Under the pieces are notes generated by a model, which saw only the letters and a program-made list of their open reading frames with translations, did not search any database and was not told the DNA's origin. A DNA stretch of 64,000 nt from Streptacidiphilus fuscans. Lineage in GTDB: Bacteria; Actinomycetota; Actinomycetes; Streptomycetales; Streptomycetaceae. Position numbers and translations under genes: made by a program. Each line of letters begins with the position of its first letter. Position 1 is the first letter of the stretch. The DNA is taken from positions 186,001-250,000 of the forward strand of contig NZ_JADPRT010000013.1 of the NCBI RefSeq assembly GCF_015690355.1, read 5' to 3'. Shown one piece after another: positions 60,732 to 64,000 of this stretch.

Positions 60732-61540
60732 TAGACACGCTGCAGGCCCACTGGGGCTTCACCCGCACCCCCTTCGGCAGGGGCCTGGCCACCTCGATGC
60801 TGCACCGGCACTCCGCCCACGCGCAGGCCGTCGCGAGGATCACCTGGTGCATCGGCGAACGCGCCCTGGGAGTGATCACTGGCGAGGTCGGCGCGGGGAA
60901 AACCGTCGCGGTCCGCGCGTCCCTCGCCCAACTGGACCACCCCCGCCACAAGGTCATCTACCTGGCCAACCCTGCGGTCGGCGTCGCCGGGATTCACCAC
61001 GCGATCGTCACCGCGCTCGGCGGCGTCCCCCGCCCGCACAAGTCCACGCTGATCCCGCAGGCCACCGACCTGCTGGCCACCGAACACGCCGAGAGGGGCC
61101 GCGTCCCCATCCTGATCATCGACGAGGCCCACCTCCTCGACCACGAACAACTCGAAGCGGTCCGCATGCTGACCAACCACGACATGGACTCCAACAGCCC
61201 GCTCGCCTGCCTGCTGATCGGCCAGCCGACCCTGCGGCACAAGATCAAGCTTGGCATGCTCGCCGCCCTCGACCAGCGCATCCAGGTCCGCTACAACATG
61301 CCGCCCATGACCGGCGAGGAGACCGCCTCCTACCTGACCCACCACCTCGCGCTCGCCGGCCGCAGCGACACCCTGTTCACCGACGACGCGATCAACCTGA
61401 TCCACGACACCGCCCGCGGCTATCCCCGGGCCGTCAACAACCTCGCCGTCCAAGCCCTGCTCTCCGCCTACGCCGACGGGAAACCCAGCGTCGACGAGAC
61501 CAGCGCCAGAGCCGCCGTCGCCGAAGTCACCGCCGAATGA
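60728..61540 (+). CDS. AAA ATPase of TniB/ExeA/MuB type
   Basis: 270 aa from TTG 60728. Walker A is GVITGEVGAGKTVAVRASLA, Walker B ILIIDEAHLLDHEQLEAVRM, sensor LLIGQPTLRHKI, and the arginine-finger region ALDQRIQVRYNM. Such proteins select the target DNA and activate the DDE transposase. It looks intact although its transposase partner is truncated. Confidence 0.85.
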   Translation: MIDTLQAHWGFTRTPFGRGLATSMLHRHSAHAQAVARITWCIGERALGVITGEVGAGKTVAVRASLAQLDHPRHKVIYLANPAVGVAGIHHAIVTALGGVPRPHKSTLIPQATDLLATEHAERGRVPILIIDEAHLLDHEQLEAVRMLTNHDMDSNSPLACLLIGQPTLRHKIKLGMLAALDQRIQVRYNMPPMTGEETASYLTHHLALAGRSDTLFTDDAINLIHDTARGYPRAVNNLAVQALLSAYADGKPSVDETSARAAVAEVTAE

Positions 61541-61625
61541 CCCTTCCGCCAGCGGAACCGCCAGGCTCGCCGTCAACGTCGTGCCTCCCGGCGCCATAAC
61601 GCTGGAACCGCGTGGGAGGCATGAG

Positions 61626-62120
61626 TTGAAACCCCCTGGCCGATCCTTTCGGCACTGGTGGTGGCTATCGGGCTTGGGCATGCTCTGCGTCGCAGCCGCT
61701 GCGGTCGCCTCCCTCGGGAGCGACGAGTCAGACGCACGGAAACACACCGAGCAGCTCTCGGTCCACGGCTATCGACGCGTTCTCATCCGAGATGAGTCCT
61801 ATCCCGGCACCACGAACACCATCGCCGACTACGTGGGACCCACCGAGTCGGGCAACCCGGCACAGCTACTGTCCGGTCCAGGACTGAAAATCACCCACAC
61901 CGGTCCCGTGACCTGGATAACGCCTCAACCGAACGACCTGCTCGACCTCGTGGCCCTCGGGCAGTTCGAAGGCCCCGGGACTTGCCGCTTCGATGTTTCG
62001 AAGTTCCGCCGCGGTCGCTCCGCGCCCGAGGAATGGCATCTCTCCGACACTGAGGCAGCGGATCTCCGAAGCGGCCGACTGACGGCCATAGAAGTGAGCG
62101 TCGGCTGCGGACTCGGGTAG
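61626..62120 (+). CDS. Membrane-anchored secreted protein of unknown function (164 aa)
   Basis: TTG 61626 has GGGAGG six bases upstream, a better start than GTG 61581. A single N-terminal membrane segment (HWWWLSGLGMLCVAAAAVAS) is followed by an extracellular domain with two cysteines (FEGPGTCRFDVSKFRRG and EVSVGCGLG) that could pair. No family recognised. A perfect terminator follows at 62163-62192. Confidence 0.65.
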   Translation: MKPPGRSFRHWWWLSGLGMLCVAAAAVASLGSDESDARKHTEQLSVHGYRRVLIRDESYPGTTNTIADYVGPTESGNPAQLLSGPGLKITHTGPVTWITPQPNDLLDLVALGQFEGPGTCRFDVSKFRRGRSAPEEWHLSDTEAADLRSGRLTAIEVSVGCGLG

Positions 62121-62162
62121 GTACGGCACCGTGAGCATCACAGTGACACCATGAAGATCAAC

Positions 62163-62192
62163 ACGGCCCGCTGGACAGCTCCAGCGGGCCGT
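62163..62192 (+). terminator. 13-bp perfect terminator hairpin
   Basis: ACGGCCCGCTGGA and TCCAGCGGGCCGT around a 4-nt loop, 43 bp after the stop of the membrane-anchored protein gene. Confidence 0.75.
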
Positions 62193-62244
62193 CTTGCTGG
62201 ACCAACGTGCTCATGCTCAATGGCAAGCGCATCACGATTTTCAA

Positions 62245-63934
62245 GGGTCTGGCCGCAGTTGCGTGAATGATCAAGGTTGAGCGAGCAGGCGTTGGCGGAG
62301 GAGCCGGAAGGTCGCGCGGCCGTACATCATCCTCTTGATCGTCTTGATGCGGTTGACGTGGCCCTCGACCTTGCCGGAGCTCCATTCGAGGGGTAAGGCC
62401 AGCGGTGACGGCGGCCAGGTCCTGGCGCAGGTAGCTGGCGAAGGAGCGCAACGGGGCGGGCGCGTCGCGTTCGGCTTCGCGGATCCACTCCAGCAGGAGG
62501 TTGCCGCGCAGGTAGCGGGCCATTTCCAGGAAAGCCCAGGCCAGATCGCAGGCCCGGGCGAGGTCGGGGCAGGCGAGCCGGACCCACAGCAGCGCGTCGG
62601 AGTCGGCCTGGGCGAGTTGCTCGCGGGGCCGGGTGATCCAGGCGGCGATCGTGGTTGGGGTGGGCACCTTGGTGTTGACCGGGTCGGCGTGGCCGTCGGC
62701 AAGCTTCATGACGTAGCGGCGCACGGTGCGGTAGCTGCCGTGGTAGCCGCGTTCGCGCAGCTCGCGGTACAGGCGGCTGCTGGTGGCGTCGGTGCCCAGC
62801 TCTCCTTGGCGCTGGAGCAGGTAGGCCTTGAACGAGTCGAGCACGCCGTCCGGGCGCCGGTTCGCACCGGCCGCGAGGAGGTCTTCCAGCGGCGTCTTGA
62901 CGTACTTGTTCACCGTGGCCCAGTGCAGGTCCAGACGGCGCGCGATGGCAGCGACGGTCAGGCCCTGCTCGTGGAGTTGGTGAACGTCGGCGTGCCAGTG
63001 CCGGATGCGCTCCAGCAGCGCGGTCTGTGGGTAGTGGAACAGCGGGACCTGTTCCGGCGGGGCGGCGAGCCGGGCTTCCTGCTCGGCATGTTTGCGCAGG
63101 CAGGAGCGGTGCTCGTGCCCAACCTTCTCCAGCACGTCGGTCAGGTTCATGAGCAGATGGAACCTGTCAGCGACCTCCAGCGCGTTCGGAGCTTCCTGCC
63201 GGACAGCCTTGCTGTAGGCGCCCGCGCGGTCGCGACACACGACCTCCGCGCCCGGGTGGGCGGCGAGCCAGGCTGCCAGGGCCTCGCTGTCCCGGCCCGG
63301 GATGACGTCGATGATGCGGCTGGCCTCGATGTCAACCAGCACGGTCGCGTAGCTGGTGCGCTTGCGCAGCGCGAAGTCGTCGACACCGAGCACCCGCGGC
63401 GCTCGCTCGGGCACTACTGGGGCCTGGAGCAGACGAAGGAGCCGCGTTCTGCCAGCGATGACCTTCAGCTTCCGGCACAGGCGGGCAGCCGGTCGTCCGC
63501 CCAGCTCGGCCGCGACCACGGCCAACCAGGTCCGTAGCCCGCTGGTCGAGCGCTCGTGCCGGCGGGTCAGGTCCTCGACCTGCTCGACGAACGTGCGGCG
63601 CCGGCATCTGCTCCGGTCGCAGAAGAACCGTCTGACCCGCAGTCGGACCGAGGTTGCCGCGCCGCCAACGGGCCGGTCGGCTAGCGTCCGCCAGTACGAG
63701 GAGTGGACCCGGCGACCGGTGGCACCGCAGTCCGGACAGATGGGCGGACGGCCGCAGGCAGCAGCTTCGACCTCCACCAGCCCGTCGCCCAGGCGGAGTT
63801 GCTCAACCTGCACATCGAGCCCGGGAAACAGCACATCCTCGATCGCACACACGCCCATAGCGGGAGGCTGCCGCGCAGAAACGATTCCTCATGCACGCGG
63901 CGACCAGCACATTCACGCAACTGCGGCCAGACCC
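62245..63934 (-). mobile_element. Complete ISL3-family element with TIRs and target duplication
   Basis: The ends are a perfect 25-bp inverted repeat beginning GGGTCTGGCCGCAGTTGC: left copy 62245-62269, right copy 63910-63934. Both flanks carry the 8-bp direct repeat ATTTTCAA (62237-62244 and 63935-63942), the ISL3 target duplication. Element length is 1690 bp. Joining the flanks gives a continuous stretch around the target, so insertion is recent. Confidence 0.95.
62271..63858 (-). pseudogene. ISL3 transposase with a C-terminal frameshift
   Basis: The N-terminal zinc finger (PICPDCGATGRRVHSSY), HTH (VAAIARRLDLHWATVNKYVK) and DDE-type core (VLGVDDFALRKRTSYATVLV, VCRDRAGAYSKAVRQEA) are intact from ATG 63858. 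At a run of four G at 62390-62393 the frame slips. The proper C-terminus (LEWSSGKVEGHVNRIKTIKR then MMYGRATFRLLRQRLLAQP) continues in another frame to 62271. The uncorrected frame runs out of the element to 62158. Either the element is dead, the base call is wrong, or the site is a programmed slip. Confidence 0.8.
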
Positions 63935-63942
63935 ATTTTCAA

Positions 63943-64000
63943 CGGCACTCAACAACCAGGAGAATCTCTTCGCCACCGAGGAGCTGCGCGCAAGGATGCG
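63943..64000 (+). other. End of window, possible gene interrupted by the ISL3 element
   Basis: One frame after the target duplication looks coding (STALNNQENLFATEELRARM) and is open to the edge. Too short to name. Confidence 0.3.

Larger units (their letters stand above)
59563..61540 (+). mobile_element. Remnant of a TniA/TniB-like transposon
   Basis: Three genes in one direction: a Mu/TniA-like DDE transposase missing its N-terminus, a 76-aa protein and an AAA ATPase. The left end is lost at the junction with the TOPRIM gene, so the element cannot be complete. No terminal repeats were found. Confidence 0.65.

Overview
The window is very GC-rich with actinomycete codon usage, GTG/TTG starts and AGGAGG-type ribosome sites. 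Its gene content points to Streptomyces or a close relative such as Kitasatospora. It reads as accessory genome: left half metabolic, right half a decaying defence and mobile-element island. No rRNA or tRNA gene was seen.

Region 1 (1-21.4 kb) is almost entirely on the minus strand. A chain of stop-start overlaps joins a stand-alone MurF-type ligase, NUDIX hydrolases, two HIT proteins and a MazG-like pyrophosphohydrolase, ending in a 13-bp hairpin. Upstream of it lie an FxLD-type (PCMT-like) methyltransferase, a GNAT acetyltransferase with a coupled 33-aa ORF, another NUDIX gene with a small partner, and a caspase-fold protein lacking its dyad. Next is a tightly coupled eight-gene operon (17.8 to 10.1 kb): MoaA-like radical SAM, B12-type radical SAM, S66 (MccF/LdcA) peptidase, a truncated class II lysyl-tRNA-synthetase-like ligase, an unknown 140-aa protein, SDR, WYL regulator and HhH-GPD DNA glycosylase. 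Two more PCMT-like methyltransferases and a small-protein/anti-sigma-type ATPase pair precede it. I do not recognise this combination as a described pathway.

Region 2 (21.5-31.5 kb) has a GntR regulator, a methyltransferase and two HTH-TPR regulators. It also holds TrmO, CutA and a compact RiPP-like cassette: two small coupled ORFs, a 50-aa acidic peptide bracketed by strong hairpins, a JmjC-type oxygenase, an aldo/keto reductase and an APH-like kinase.

Region 3 (31.7-41.2 kb) holds a tyrosine recombinase and a type I-C-like CRISPR-Cas locus (cas3, cas5, cas8c, cas7). There is no cas1, cas2 or cas4. Two arrays with worn repeats flank the genes in opposite orientation. A lone half-repeat with a terminator sits between cas3 and cas5.

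Region 4 (41.2-64 kb) is a defence and mobile-element graveyard. It carries an Abi_C protein, gene remnants, an IS256 element splitting a zinc-finger/HTH gene, and a 465-aa unknown + HEPN-like protein + 1485-aa SF1 helicase-nuclease operon. It also has a phosphorothioate-dependent-type HNH restriction enzyme, a TOPRIM gene cut by a TniA/TniB-like transposon remnant, and a complete ISL3 element with perfect ends and target duplication but a frameshifted transposase.
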